DNA from: Neoroseomonas lacus
GTDB lineage: Bacteria > Pseudomonadota > Alphaproteobacteria > Acetobacterales > Acetobacteraceae
Assembly (NCBI RefSeq): GCF_014644535.1
Contig: NZ_BMKW01000007.1
Location: 248,001 to 312,000, forward strand
Length of the DNA stretch: 64,000 nt
Direction: 5' to 3'
The first letter of the stretch is position 1; every line of letters starts with the position of its first letter. Made by a program: the position numbers and the translations under genes. The notes below the pieces were generated by a model that made no database searches, was not told the origin of the DNA, and saw only the letters and a program-made list of their open reading frames with translations. Below, piece by piece: positions 34,932 through 43,164 of this stretch.

Positions 34932-35393
34932 TCACTTGTCCTCGTAGCCATCGGAAGCATTGAACTCGGTGCCCTCGGCCAGCACGCCGGCGCCGGGCAC
35001 ATGGTTGATCTCAAGCCTGATGCCGTCCGGGTCCTCGAACAGCACCGAATAGTATCCCGGCGCCCAGCGCCCATCGCCAGGCTCGCGGATGATGGTCGCG
35101 CCCAATTCGCGGAGCAGCGCGGCGGCGCGGTCGACATCCTCGCGCGTGCGCGCCCGCAGGCACAGATGGTGCAGCCCGACGCGGACCTGGTCGAAGCGCT
35201 CGCCGGCATGGGCCGGGTCGCAGGGTTCGATGCCGAGCGCGGTGCGCGCGCCGACGCAATAGAAGAATTTCGGCCCGTCGAAGACCGGCTTCATGCCGAG
35301 CTTCGGCAGCAGCCGGGCATAGAAGGCACGGCACTCGGCGAAGCGGCTGACCGTCAGCACGACATGCGCCATGCCGTTGATGCCGATCTCCAT
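34932..35393 (-). CDS. VOC-superfamily (glyoxalase-like) protein
   Basis: 153 residues from ATG 35393 (GGGAGG upstream). The fold motifs AHVVLTVSRFAECRAFYARL at the N-terminus and GLHHLCLRARTREDVDRAAA with FEDPDGIRLEINHVPG at the C-terminus are the paired beta-alpha-beta-beta-beta modules of vicinal-oxygen-chelate proteins, with His and Glu positions for a metal. The substrate cannot be named. It lies between the aminotransferase and homoserine dehydrogenase genes with short gaps (20 and 55 bp), so it is probably in the same operon. Confidence 0.88.
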   Translation of the reverse strand: MEIGINGMAHVVLTVSRFAECRAFYARLLPKLGMKPVFDGPKFFYCVGARTALGIEPCDPAHAGERFDQVRVGLHHLCLRARTREDVDRAAALLRELGATIIREPGDGRWAPGYYSVLFEDPDGIRLEINHVPGAGVLAEGTEFNASDGYEDK

Positions 35394-35413
35394 CGCCGCG
35401 CCCTCCCTGCCCG

Positions 35414-36634
35414 TCAGACGGCGCCGGCCGGCACGTCGTGCTCGGTCGGCGCGGCATTGTCGCCGGCGAGGAAGGTCTTGATGCCGCGCAGCGCCTGGCG
35501 GATGCGGTGGTTGTTCTCGACCAGCGCGATGCGGACATGCTCGTCGCCATGCTCGCCGAAGCCGAGGCCCGGGGCGACCGCGACCTTCGCCTTCTCCAGC
35601 AGCAGCTTGGAGAATCCGACAGAACCGAGGTGACGGAAGCGTTCCGGGATCGGCGCCCAAAGGAACATCGAGGCCTCAGGCGCCGGCACCTCCCAGCCCG
35701 CCGCCTTGAGTCCCTTCACCAGCACCTCGCGACGGTCCTTGTAGAGCGCGCGCATCTCCGCGATGCAGTCCTGCGGGCCGTTCAGCGCCGCGGTCGCCGC
35801 CACCTGGATCGGCGTGAAGGCGCCGTAGTCTAGATAGGACTTCACCCGCGCCAACGCCGCGATCAGCCGCGGATTGCCCGCCGCGAAGCCCATCCGCCAG
35901 CCCGGCATGTTGTAGGTCTTGGACATCGAGGTGAATTCCACCGTGATGTCCTTCGCCCCTTCCACTTCCAGCACCGAAGGTGGCGGCGTGTCGCCGAAAT
36001 ACAGCTCGGCATAGGCGAGGTCGGAGAGGATGAAGAGGCCGTGCCTGCGGCACAGCGCGACCAGTTCGCGGTAGAATTCGATGCTGGCGACCAGCGCCGT
36101 CGGGTTGGACGGGAAATTCACGATCAGCGCGGTCGGCGCGGGAACCGAGTGGCGCACCGCGCGGTCGATCGCCTCCAGCATCGCGTCATCGGGCGTGTAC
36201 GGGATCGAGCGCACCGAGGCGCCGGCGATGATGAAGCCGAACTGATGGATCGGGTAGGACGGGTTCGGCACCAGGATGGTGTCGCCGGGGCTGGAGATGG
36301 CCTGCGCCAGGTTCGCCAGGCCCTCCTTCGAGCCCAGTGTCGCCACCACCTCGGTCTCCGGGTCGAGCTTCACGCCGAAGCGGCGGTCGTAATACCCCGC
36401 CAGCGCCCGGCGCAGGCCGGGGATGCCCTTCGAGGTCGAATAGCGATGCGTGCGCGGGTCCTGCACCGCCTCGATCATCTTCGCGACGATGTGCGGCGGC
36501 GTCGGGCTGTCGGGGTTGCCCATGCCGAGGTCGACAATGTCCTCCGCGGCCGCACGCGCATGGGCCTTCGCGGCATTGACCTCGGCGAAGACGTAAGGCG
36601 GCAGGCGGCGGATGCGGTGGAAGTCCTCGGTCAT
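35414..36634 (-). CDS. class I PLP-dependent aminotransferase (AlaC/DapL-like)
   Basis: 406 residues, full length. Fold-type I motifs: LGMGNPDSPTPPHIV near the N-terminus, IVNFPSNPTALVAS, ILSDLAYAELYFG (PLP Asp/Tyr) and the Schiff-base Lys in SMSKTYNMPGWRMGFAAGNP, with HVRIALVENNHRIRQA at the end. This subgroup includes alanine aminotransferase AlaC and LL-diaminopimelate-type aminotransferases. The position directly upstream of the VOC and hom genes suggests amino-acid synthesis. The exact amino donor is not determined. Confidence 0.93.
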   Translation of the reverse strand: MTEDFHRIRRLPPYVFAEVNAAKAHARAAAEDIVDLGMGNPDSPTPPHIVAKMIEAVQDPRTHRYSTSKGIPGLRRALAGYYDRRFGVKLDPETEVVATLGSKEGLANLAQAISSPGDTILVPNPSYPIHQFGFIIAGASVRSIPYTPDDAMLEAIDRAVRHSVPAPTALIVNFPSNPTALVASIEFYRELVALCRRHGLFILSDLAYAELYFGDTPPPSVLEVEGAKDITVEFTSMSKTYNMPGWRMGFAAGNPRLIAALARVKSYLDYGAFTPIQVAATAALNGPQDCIAEMRALYKDRREVLVKGLKAAGWEVPAPEASMFLWAPIPERFRHLGSVGFSKLLLEKAKVAVAPGLGFGEHGDEHVRIALVENNHRIRQALRGIKTFLAGDNAAPTEHDVPAGAV

Positions 36635-36856
36635 GGCAGCGTTTCCGTGTGGAAGGGCCGCGACCTATAGAGCAAGCCCCGCGCGCTGTGTATCGCCAAG
36701 CAGGCACCGCGGAGCCGCGCGCCCTCTGCGCCCGGCTGGAAGGGCGCGATCCGGCGCATTTCCGTGTCTGGCAGCGGCCCACTCCCGGCCGCCCTCGTCA
36801 TTATCCTGGAATGAGCGGCCCAGTGCGAGCGGGCACCGGACTTTCCAAAACTTCCA

Positions 36857-37543
36857 TCAACGGCTGCGCGGCGCGAGCAGGTCCGACGACGGCAAGGGCG
36901 GCGGGCCGGTCGGCGCCAACAACTCGGCCGGCGGCGGCGGGGGCGGGCCGCCACCGATCGTCGGCGCGGCAGGCTGGGGCGCAGCAGGCTGAAGCACCGC
37001 TGGCGGGGCGGCGGGGGTGGGTTGCGCGGCCGGCGCCGGGCGCGCGGCCGGAACGCCCCGGGGGACCGGCACCGTCGCCGGCGCGGCCGGGGCAACGTCC
37101 ACCGGGTCCCAGCTGACGCGCGGCGCGGCGGCCAGCGGCGGCGGCCCGGGGGCCTGCAACGGCATGCTGGCGTTGCCTTCGGTGCCGGAGGGGCGTGGCG
37201 CCACGGGCCGCATCTCGGCATCAAGCGGATTGCGGCTGCGCTGGCGTTCCTCGGCCAGGGCGGCGGTCAGGGCGTCGCGCACGGCAAGATCGGGCACCGT
37301 TGGCCGCGCGGGGACGGTGCCGAGGTTCGGCGGTGGCGCATCGACCCCCGGCGGCGTATCGCGCCCTTCGAAGGCGGGGCCGGTCAGGTGGTCCCAAAGC
37401 GGGCCCAGCGCCTCTCCGCCCTGCCCCGCCGTGCAGCCAGCGGTTATCAGCAACGCGGCCAGCACCAGCGGCCGCGCTTGATTGGCCGGTCCCCGGCCCC
37501 TACCGTGCTGGGGCGTCGCCCCGCGGTCCATCCGACCGGTCAT
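36857..37543 (-). CDS. proline-rich lipoprotein of unknown function
   Basis: 228 residues if started at ATG 37543; no clear Shine-Dalgarno separates this from an in-frame ATG at 37531. A lipobox LVLAALLITAGC follows a basic N-terminus, so the product should be lipidated. The rest is low complexity: long Pro/Ala stretches (AAPPAVLQPAAPQPAAPT, then GGPPPPPPAELL). It is divergent from phaC, with about 90 bp between starts. No domain is recognised. Confidence 0.75.
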   Translation of the reverse strand: MTGRMDRGATPQHGRGRGPANQARPLVLAALLITAGCTAGQGGEALGPLWDHLTGPAFEGRDTPPGVDAPPPNLGTVPARPTVPDLAVRDALTAALAEERQRSRNPLDAEMRPVAPRPSGTEGNASMPLQAPGPPPLAAAPRVSWDPVDVAPAAPATVPVPRGVPAARPAPAAQPTPAAPPAVLQPAAPQPAAPTIGGGPPPPPPAELLAPTGPPPLPSSDLLAPRSR

Positions 37544-37632
37544 GCCGCCACTGTCGCCATTGCGGCGAAGCGGTAACCCGAATCGGCCGGCACGCGAAGG
37601 GCATCGCGCCAGTTCATGCACCGGAACCCCTG

Positions 37633-39435
37633 ATGGCCGAAAAAGAGAACCCGAACGCCGCGCAGTTTCGCCTCCCGGATCCCGCCATCGTCAGCCGCAC
37701 CATGGCCGATGTGGCGGAACGCGGACAGCGCATCGTGTCGGATTTCCTCAAGCGCCAGTCGGGGTCCGCGGCGGACCCGGACCCGCTCAAGATCGGCCAT
37801 GCCTTCCTCGAAATGACGACGCGGCTGATGGCCAACCCGGCCAGCCTGGTGCAGGCGCAGCTCGGCTTCTGGCATGACTACCTGACCCTTTGGCAGAACA
37901 CGGCGCGGCGCATGCTCGGCGACGAGCCGAACCCGGTGATCGCCGAGGACGACAAGGACCGCCGCTTCAAGGACGATGCCTGGCGCGACCATGAGGTGTT
38001 CGACTTCATCCGCCAGTCCTACCTGCTGTCCGCCCGCTATTTCCGGTCCGTGGTCGAGGGTGCGGAGGGGCTGGAGCCCAAGACCGCGCAGAAGGTGGAT
38101 TTCTACACGCGCCAGTTCGTCGACGCGATGAGCCCGACGAATTTCCTGATGACCAACCCCGAGGTGTTGCGCCGCACCGCCGAGACCGGCGGCGAGAACC
38201 TGCTGCGCGGCCTGTCGAATCTGCTGAGCGACCTCGAGCGTGGCCGCGGCAAGCTCAAGATCCGCATGACGGACGACACCAAGTTCCAGATCGGCGAGAA
38301 TATCGCGGTCACGCCGGGCAAGGTGGTGTTCCAGAACGACCTGATGCAGCTGATCCAGTATGCGCCGACCACCGAGACGGTGCTCAAGCGGCCGCTGCTG
38401 ATCATCCCGCCCTGGATCAACAAGTTCTACATCCTCGACCTGCGTCCGAAGAACTCCTTCATCCGCTGGGCGGTGGAACAGGGACACACCGTCTTCGTCA
38501 TCTCGTGGGTGAACCCCGGCGAGGAACTCGCGGAGAAGGGCTTCGAGGACTACATGCTCGAAGGCCCCTATGCCGCGCTCGACGCGATGGAGAAGGCGAC
38601 CGGCGAGAAGGGTGCGAACGTCATCGGGTACTGCCTTGGTGGGACGCTGCTCGCTTCCACGCTCGCGCATATGGCCAGCAAGCGCGACGCGCGGGTGAAA
38701 TCGGCGACCTTCTTCACCACCATGGTGGATTTCGAGGAGGCCGGCGAACTCGGCGTCTTCATCGACGAGGAACAGCTCTCCTCGCTCGAGGAGAAGATGA
38801 ACAAGGTCGGCTACCTCGAAGGCCGCGAGATGGCGGTAACCTTCAACATGCTGCGCGCGAACGACCTGATCTGGTCCTTCGTGGTGAACAACTACCTGAT
38901 GGGCCAGGAGCCCTTCCCCTTCGACCTGCTCTACTGGAACGACGATTCCACGCGCATGCCGGCGAAGATGCACAGCTTCTACCTGCGCCGCATGTACCAG
39001 GAGAACGACCTGGTGAAGCCGGGCGGGGTGGAACTGCTCGGCGTCAAGCTCGACCTGCGCAAGATCAAGGTGCCGACCTACATCCTGAGCACGCGCGAGG
39101 ACCACATCGCGCCGTGGAAATCCACCTATCGCGCGACGCAGCTCTACAAGGGGCCGACCCGATTCGTGCTGGCGGCCTCGGGGCATATCGCCGGCGTCGC
39201 CAACCCGCCGGATGCCGGCAAGTACAGCCATTGGGTCAGCGACGACCTGCCGCCCGACCCGGAGGCCTGGTTCAAGAACTCGACCGAACTGGCGGGTTCC
39301 TGGTGGCCGGATTGGCATCGCTGGGTCGCCGGCCTCGACAAGACGACGGTCCCGGCCCGCATCCCCGGCGAGGGCGGGCTGCCTGCGATCGAGGATGCCC
39401 CCGGCGCCTATGTGAAGGTGATCGCGACCGACTGA
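37633..39435 (+). CDS. phaC: class I poly(3-hydroxyalkanoate) synthase PhaC
   Basis: 600 residues, standard for class I PhaC, which polymerises hydroxyacyl-CoA into PHA granules. An N-terminal PhaC_N domain (about 90-260) is followed by an alpha/beta hydrolase core with the lipase-like box GYCLGGT (nucleophile C334), a catalytic Asp in STREDHIAPW and His in ASGHIAGVANPP; the C-terminus has the conserved SWWPDWHRWVAG. ATG 37633 fits the family length; the frame upstream is a shadow of the lipoprotein gene. No phaA/phaB is adjacent; a thiolase is at 60278. Confidence 0.96.
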   Translation: MAEKENPNAAQFRLPDPAIVSRTMADVAERGQRIVSDFLKRQSGSAADPDPLKIGHAFLEMTTRLMANPASLVQAQLGFWHDYLTLWQNTARRMLGDEPNPVIAEDDKDRRFKDDAWRDHEVFDFIRQSYLLSARYFRSVVEGAEGLEPKTAQKVDFYTRQFVDAMSPTNFLMTNPEVLRRTAETGGENLLRGLSNLLSDLERGRGKLKIRMTDDTKFQIGENIAVTPGKVVFQNDLMQLIQYAPTTETVLKRPLLIIPPWINKFYILDLRPKNSFIRWAVEQGHTVFVISWVNPGEELAEKGFEDYMLEGPYAALDAMEKATGEKGANVIGYCLGGTLLASTLAHMASKRDARVKSATFFTTMVDFEEAGELGVFIDEEQLSSLEEKMNKVGYLEGREMAVTFNMLRANDLIWSFVVNNYLMGQEPFPFDLLYWNDDSTRMPAKMHSFYLRRMYQENDLVKPGGVELLGVKLDLRKIKVPTYILSTREDHIAPWKSTYRATQLYKGPTRFVLAASGHIAGVANPPDAGKYSHWVSDDLPPDPEAWFKNSTELAGSWWPDWHRWVAGLDKTTVPARIPGEGGLPAIEDAPGAYVKVIATD

Positions 39436-39451
39436 CCCGCGCGCCGCGGCG

Positions 39452-40084
39452 TCAGTAGCCGCGGCCGAGCCCGTCGGTGATCGCCCCGGGCGCGCCGGAC
39501 TGCCACCAATTCCCGCCGCCGGACCAGCCGGCGTCGAGGTCGAGATGCCGGACGTCGCGGTCGAGCGCGGCCATGGCCTGTTCGGCGGCAGGCAGCGGGC
39601 CGATCTCGCCGAGCCGGCCGAGCGTCACCTCGCCGCCCGGCTCGAAGGTCGGGGTGGTCAACGCGGCGGCCGCGCCAGCCCGGTCATTCGCCCGCAGCCG
39701 CGCCGACACCAGGCCGAGCGCGTGGATGACATCGGCCGAGGAGGCCTCCTGCGCCGCGCCGATCGCCGCGCGATTCTCGTTGCGCGCGGTACGCATCGCA
39801 TAGCCGATAGTAGGTGAGATCGACGGCCAGGCACGCCGGTTGGCGACTTCCAGCTCAAGCGCCTCGAAGCGGGCCAGCGCCAGGGCGGCCTTGGCCGGTT
39901 GGCCGGCCAGGTTGGCGCCCTGATTGGCGAAATCCGCCGTGGTCGCGGCGACCGCCGCGCGCAGCGGCGGGCCGTGCGAGGCCTCGGTGGTCAACACGGC
40001 GGGCGGCAGCGCCTGGGGCGTGCGCAATTCCTCGCAGGCCGCGAAAACCAGCGGCAGCAGCACCACGCCAAGACGCATTCTCAT
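39452..40084 (-). CDS. lipoprotein of unknown function, paralogue of the upstream gene
   Basis: 210 residues. The signal MRMRLGVVLLPLVFAAC carries a lipobox. The mature part is helical and Ala-rich. A block FEPGGEVTLGRLGEIGPLP near residue 155 parallels FTPGGAATIARLADLPPLP in the upstream gene, and NLAGQPAKAALALARFEALE parallels SMAGRPWEAAQAISEAEFLA, so the two are tandem paralogues. The start overlaps the upstream stop (ATGA). Convergent with phaC. Confidence 0.8.
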   Translation of the reverse strand: MRMRLGVVLLPLVFAACEELRTPQALPPAVLTTEASHGPPLRAAVAATTADFANQGANLAGQPAKAALALARFEALELEVANRRAWPSISPTIGYAMRTARNENRAAIGAAQEASSADVIHALGLVSARLRANDRAGAAAALTTPTFEPGGEVTLGRLGEIGPLPAAEQAMAALDRDVRHLDLDAGWSGGGNWWQSGAPGAITDGLGRGY

Positions 40085-40653
40085 TCCCAGTCATCCCCTC
40101 GGGAGCCTTGATTCTGCATACGCCACATCTCGTCCTGCGCCATCGAAGCGGCCCAGGCGGTGCGGGGCAGCGGCGGCAAGTCGGCCAGGCGTGCGATGGT
40201 CGCGGCACCGCCCGGCGTGAACAGCGGCGGTTGCAGCGCCGCCGCGGCCGCCGCCGCATCCTGCGCGCCATAAGCCAGGCGGAGCAACGTGAAGGCGTCG
40301 ATCACCGCCTGCGGCGGGGCAGCCAGGTCGATGCCGAGCGCGCCACGCCATTCCGGCCGCGCCTGCACGAAGGCCTGTTTCACCAACGGCGACATCTCGA
40401 TCCAGCGCTGGCCGTAGTTGAGTTCGACGGCGAGGAATTCCGCTTCGGAGATCGCCTGCGCCGCTTCCCAGGGCCGGCCCGCCATGCTGCCCGGCGAGGC
40501 GAAGACATAGGCCGTCTGGATGATCGACTGGCGCGCCGGGTCGAGCGTGACCGACGCGCCATAGGAGGGCAGTACCGCCGTCGGGTATGGCGCTGTCACG
40601 CAACCGGCCAGCACGCCGAGCCCGACCAGCAGCGCGACGCGGCGGGCGATCAT
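40081..40653 (-). CDS. lipoprotein of unknown function, paralogue of the downstream gene
   Basis: 190 residues. It starts at ATG 40653, which shares a base with the ketopantoate reductase stop (TGATG), and ends overlapping the next start (ATGA). Signal with lipobox: VALLVGLGVLAGC. A helical mature domain (WEAAQAISEAEFLAVELNYG, then IDAFTLLRLAYGAQDAAAAA) ends in the FTPGG block shared with its neighbour. Predicted lipidated protein; function unknown. Confidence 0.8.
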   Translation of the reverse strand: MIARRVALLVGLGVLAGCVTAPYPTAVLPSYGASVTLDPARQSIIQTAYVFASPGSMAGRPWEAAQAISEAEFLAVELNYGQRWIEMSPLVKQAFVQARPEWRGALGIDLAAPPQAVIDAFTLLRLAYGAQDAAAAAAALQPPLFTPGGAATIARLADLPPLPRTAWAASMAQDEMWRMQNQGSRGDDWE

Positions 40654-41630
40654 CACAGGCAGCCCGCCGCGCGGGCGCGGGCGCGGGTCAGGGCCAGCAC
40701 GGTGCGGCAGGTCGGTGCGGCTTCCCCCACCAAGTCGGCGAGTTCGACCACGGCGCCGAGCAGGGCCTCGACTTCCATCGGCCGGCCGCGTTCGAGGTCC
40801 TGCAGCATCGAGGTCTTGTGCGCGCCGACCTCGGCCGCGCCGGCGATGCGCTTGTCGACATCGATGGCGAAGCGGATGCCGAGCGCCTCGGCGACGCGCT
40901 GGCCTTCCAGCATCATCGCCCGCGCGACGCCGCGCTGTTCGTCGTCGTTGATCAGCACGTCGAGCGTCGCAGTGGTGAGTGCAGAGATCGGGTTGAAGGC
41001 GAGGTTGCCCCACAGCTTGACCCAGAGTTCGTCGCGGATGCGTGGGCGCACCGGGGCCTTGAAGCCGGCGGCGATCAGCGCCTCCGACAGGCGTTGGGCC
41101 CGCGGGCTGCGGCTACCATCGGGTTCGCCCAGCGAGAAGCGGTCGCCGTAGGTGTGGTCAATGATCCCGGGTTCGATGACCTCGGCCGCCGGGTAAATGA
41201 TGCAGCCGAGGGTGCGCGAGGGCGCGAGCAGGCGGGAGACGGCACCGCCCGGGTCGACGCTCTCGACAATGCGGCCTTCATGCGTGCCGCCGATGCCGTG
41301 GAAATACCACCAGGGAACGCCGTTCACGGCGCTGACGATGGTGGTTTCCGGCCCCAGAAGCGGTTGCATCTGCGCCGCCGCGCCAGCGAGGGAATGCGCC
41401 TTCAGCGTGACCAGCACGTAGTCCTGCGGGCCGGCTTCCTCGGCGGTGGCGACGCAACGCAGCGTGGCGGTGATCTCCTCGCCGCCGCTGCGCAGGCGCA
41501 GGCCATTCGCCTGCATGGCGGCGAGGTGCGGGCCGCGGGCGATGACGGTGACCTCGGCATCGCCCTTGAGGGCAAGCTTCGCCGCCATCAGGCCACCGAT
41601 CGCGCCAGCACCGAAAATGCAGAGTTTCAT
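40653..41630 (-). CDS. ketopantoate reductase family protein (PanE/ApbA)
   Basis: 325 residues. N-terminal NADP-binding motif CIFGAGAIGGLMAAKLAL; central LVTLKAHSLAGAAAQM and SAVNGVPWWYFHG; C-terminal ELWVKLWGNLAFNPISALT with the catalytic Lys, and RPMEVEALLGAVVELA. Family members reduce 2-dehydropantoate to pantoate for coenzyme A, but many paralogues act on other keto acids. It is the first gene of a three-gene overlapping cluster with two lipoproteins, an unusual context for panE. Confidence 0.9.
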   Translation of the reverse strand: MKLCIFGAGAIGGLMAAKLALKGDAEVTVIARGPHLAAMQANGLRLRSGGEEITATLRCVATAEEAGPQDYVLVTLKAHSLAGAAAQMQPLLGPETTIVSAVNGVPWWYFHGIGGTHEGRIVESVDPGGAVSRLLAPSRTLGCIIYPAAEVIEPGIIDHTYGDRFSLGEPDGSRSPRAQRLSEALIAAGFKAPVRPRIRDELWVKLWGNLAFNPISALTTATLDVLINDDEQRGVARAMMLEGQRVAEALGIRFAIDVDKRIAGAAEVGAHKTSMLQDLERGRPMEVEALLGAVVELADLVGEAAPTCRTVLALTRARARAAGCL

Positions 41631-42145
41631 GGGCCGAATAACGTCTCCTGTCCGGACTGCAGTATGGCGGCGGGCGGCGCGGCAACAAGGGCGGCGTCGG
41701 CCTGCCCTGCCGCATGACGCCCCATTGGCCGCCAGTCGAAGGTGACCGCCACGGCCCTGCCGGACCCGTTCCTGCTCTAAATAACTGAAAAAGCAGACTT
41801 TAAGATTTTAAGGTTTTAGGACTTTATTCGATATCCCCGCTGAACGCTGGGCCGCGCTCAGTGAGTGAACATAGCACGAACATTCCAGCCAAATCCAGCC
41901 TTTCGGCCAGCCCGCCAGGCCATCGCCAGAAGCAGCGGGAACGAACCGGTCCACGGCCGCCGGGAAGCCGGTTCCATCGATCAAAGTCGCGCCATATGGC
42001 CGTATGCCCGTGGCCGTGCACCATCTATTTCATTACACTCCTCCATCGACCAGGACCGCCAGGCCGCGACCGCGGGCCGAACGGTTATGCGACGGCCTGG
42101 CAGCCGACCCACGACCGCCAAGCCTCAGCCTAGGGGAGGCTTGTG
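41631..42145. other. intergenic region with an AT-rich patch
   Basis: About 515 bases, no gene. Around 41776-41835 the DNA is abruptly AT-rich (gactttaagattttaaggt, then tttatt) in a genome that is otherwise very GC-rich. It lies between the divergent ketopantoate reductase and two-TM-protein genes, so promoters are expected here. A strong ribosome site (GGGGAGG) ends the region just before 42143. Confidence 0.45.
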
Positions 42146-42631
42146 ATGCCAGGCGCATACGCCCTGTCGGTCAAATCGGACCTGTCGGACCGACTTATCG
42201 ACCTCGAGGTCGAGGCCGCCGGCGAGGCCGCTGCGGCAGCGGTCGACACTGCCTGGTGGTCGCGCCTCGCGACCCTGCTGCTGGTGCTGGGGCTGCTGGC
42301 GCTCGGCGCCTTCTGGGTGGTCGCCATCCTGCCGGGACGCTCGGCGAGCGGGCTGCTCGTGGCATCGATAGGCGCGGCCTCGCTGTTGATCGTCTGGAGC
42401 ACGACGAACCCCAGCCAGGCCGCCCAGGCGGCACGGCAACGGGGGGCGATCTGGACAGACCTGACGCGGCAGGCGCGGCAGCAGCGGCGCGCCGCCGGCG
42501 AAGGCCAGGAGGCGCAACTCTGGGCGACCTATCAATGGCTGCTCGCCCAGCGCGACGCGCTGAGATCAGGCAGGCCGATGCCGTCACAGACACCGGTCTT
42601 CGCACCTGACGCCGCGGAAGTGGACCAATGA
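42146..42631 (+). CDS. small two-TM membrane protein, first of a coupled pair
   Basis: 161 residues from ATG 42146 (GTG 42143 is a close alternative; GGGGAGG upstream serves both). Two transmembrane helices lie at about residues 41-64 (LATLLLVLGLLALGAFWVVA) and 71-88 (GLLVASIGAASLLIVW), preceded by a short acidic cytoplasmic segment and followed by a helical, Gln/Arg-rich tail (QAAQAARQRGAIWTDLTRQA). This layout resembles SLATT-type two-TM proteins, but no family signature is certain. The stop overlaps the next start (ATGA). Confidence 0.7.
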   Translation: MPGAYALSVKSDLSDRLIDLEVEAAGEAAAAAVDTAWWSRLATLLLVLGLLALGAFWVVAILPGRSASGLLVASIGAASLLIVWSTTNPSQAAQAARQRGAIWTDLTRQARQQRRAAGEGQEAQLWATYQWLLAQRDALRSGRPMPSQTPVFAPDAAEVDQ

Positions 42632-43164
42632 GCAACCACCTGACGCGACGAGACGCCATTTCGAAACACGGCGAGCAACTAGCGGAATATTGCCGGATGC
42701 ATCGACCGTCCTATGCCGCGATAGCCCGCTTCATCGGACGCGCGGAGAAGACTTGCGGCCTCGTGGCGCCGCTCGGCAGCATCGTGACCGGCCTGCTCTC
42801 CAGCCTGCCGGCCGCGGCCTTGCTCGGAATCGATGTCGCGATCCTGACGCCGATCGCAGGCACGCTTGCCGCCTTGGCCGGCCTCGCCACCTTCACCGGC
42901 GCCTTCGCGAAGAAGCGCGACGCCGCGACCGCGGCGCTCGAGAAGATCGACCAGGTGGACCGGGAACTGCAGGCCATCCGGGCGATGCTGCCGTCCCAGC
43001 CTGACCGCAAGTTGCTGGAGATCGAACGTCGCGTCGTGGCGATCGGGCTCGACCTGCCGCCGCCGCCCGATGCGATCATCCTTGCGGCGAGCCGCGACAA
43101 CGGGCCGCCCCTGGCCTTGCCGGCACCGCCTCCCCCGGCCCTGCTGGGACAGCCTACGCCGTAG
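42628..43164 (+). CDS. small two-TM membrane protein, second of a coupled pair
   Basis: 178 residues. An N-terminal helix (SYAAIARFIGRAEKTCG) precedes two hydrophobic segments (about 47-70, LGSIVTGLLSSLPAAALLGI, and 71-92, ILTPIAGTLAALAGLATFTG). A charged helix follows (KKRDAATAALEKIDQVDREL), then a Pro-rich tail. It is translationally coupled to the preceding gene (ATGA) and overlaps the convergent acyl-CoA ligase by 11 bp. Unknown function; the partner arrangement suggests a hetero-oligomeric membrane complex. Confidence 0.7.
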   Translation: MSNHLTRRDAISKHGEQLAEYCRMHRPSYAAIARFIGRAEKTCGLVAPLGSIVTGLLSSLPAAALLGIDVAILTPIAGTLAALAGLATFTGAFAKKRDAATAALEKIDQVDRELQAIRAMLPSQPDRKLLEIERRVVAIGLDLPPPPDAIILAASRDNGPPLALPAPPPPALLGQPTP

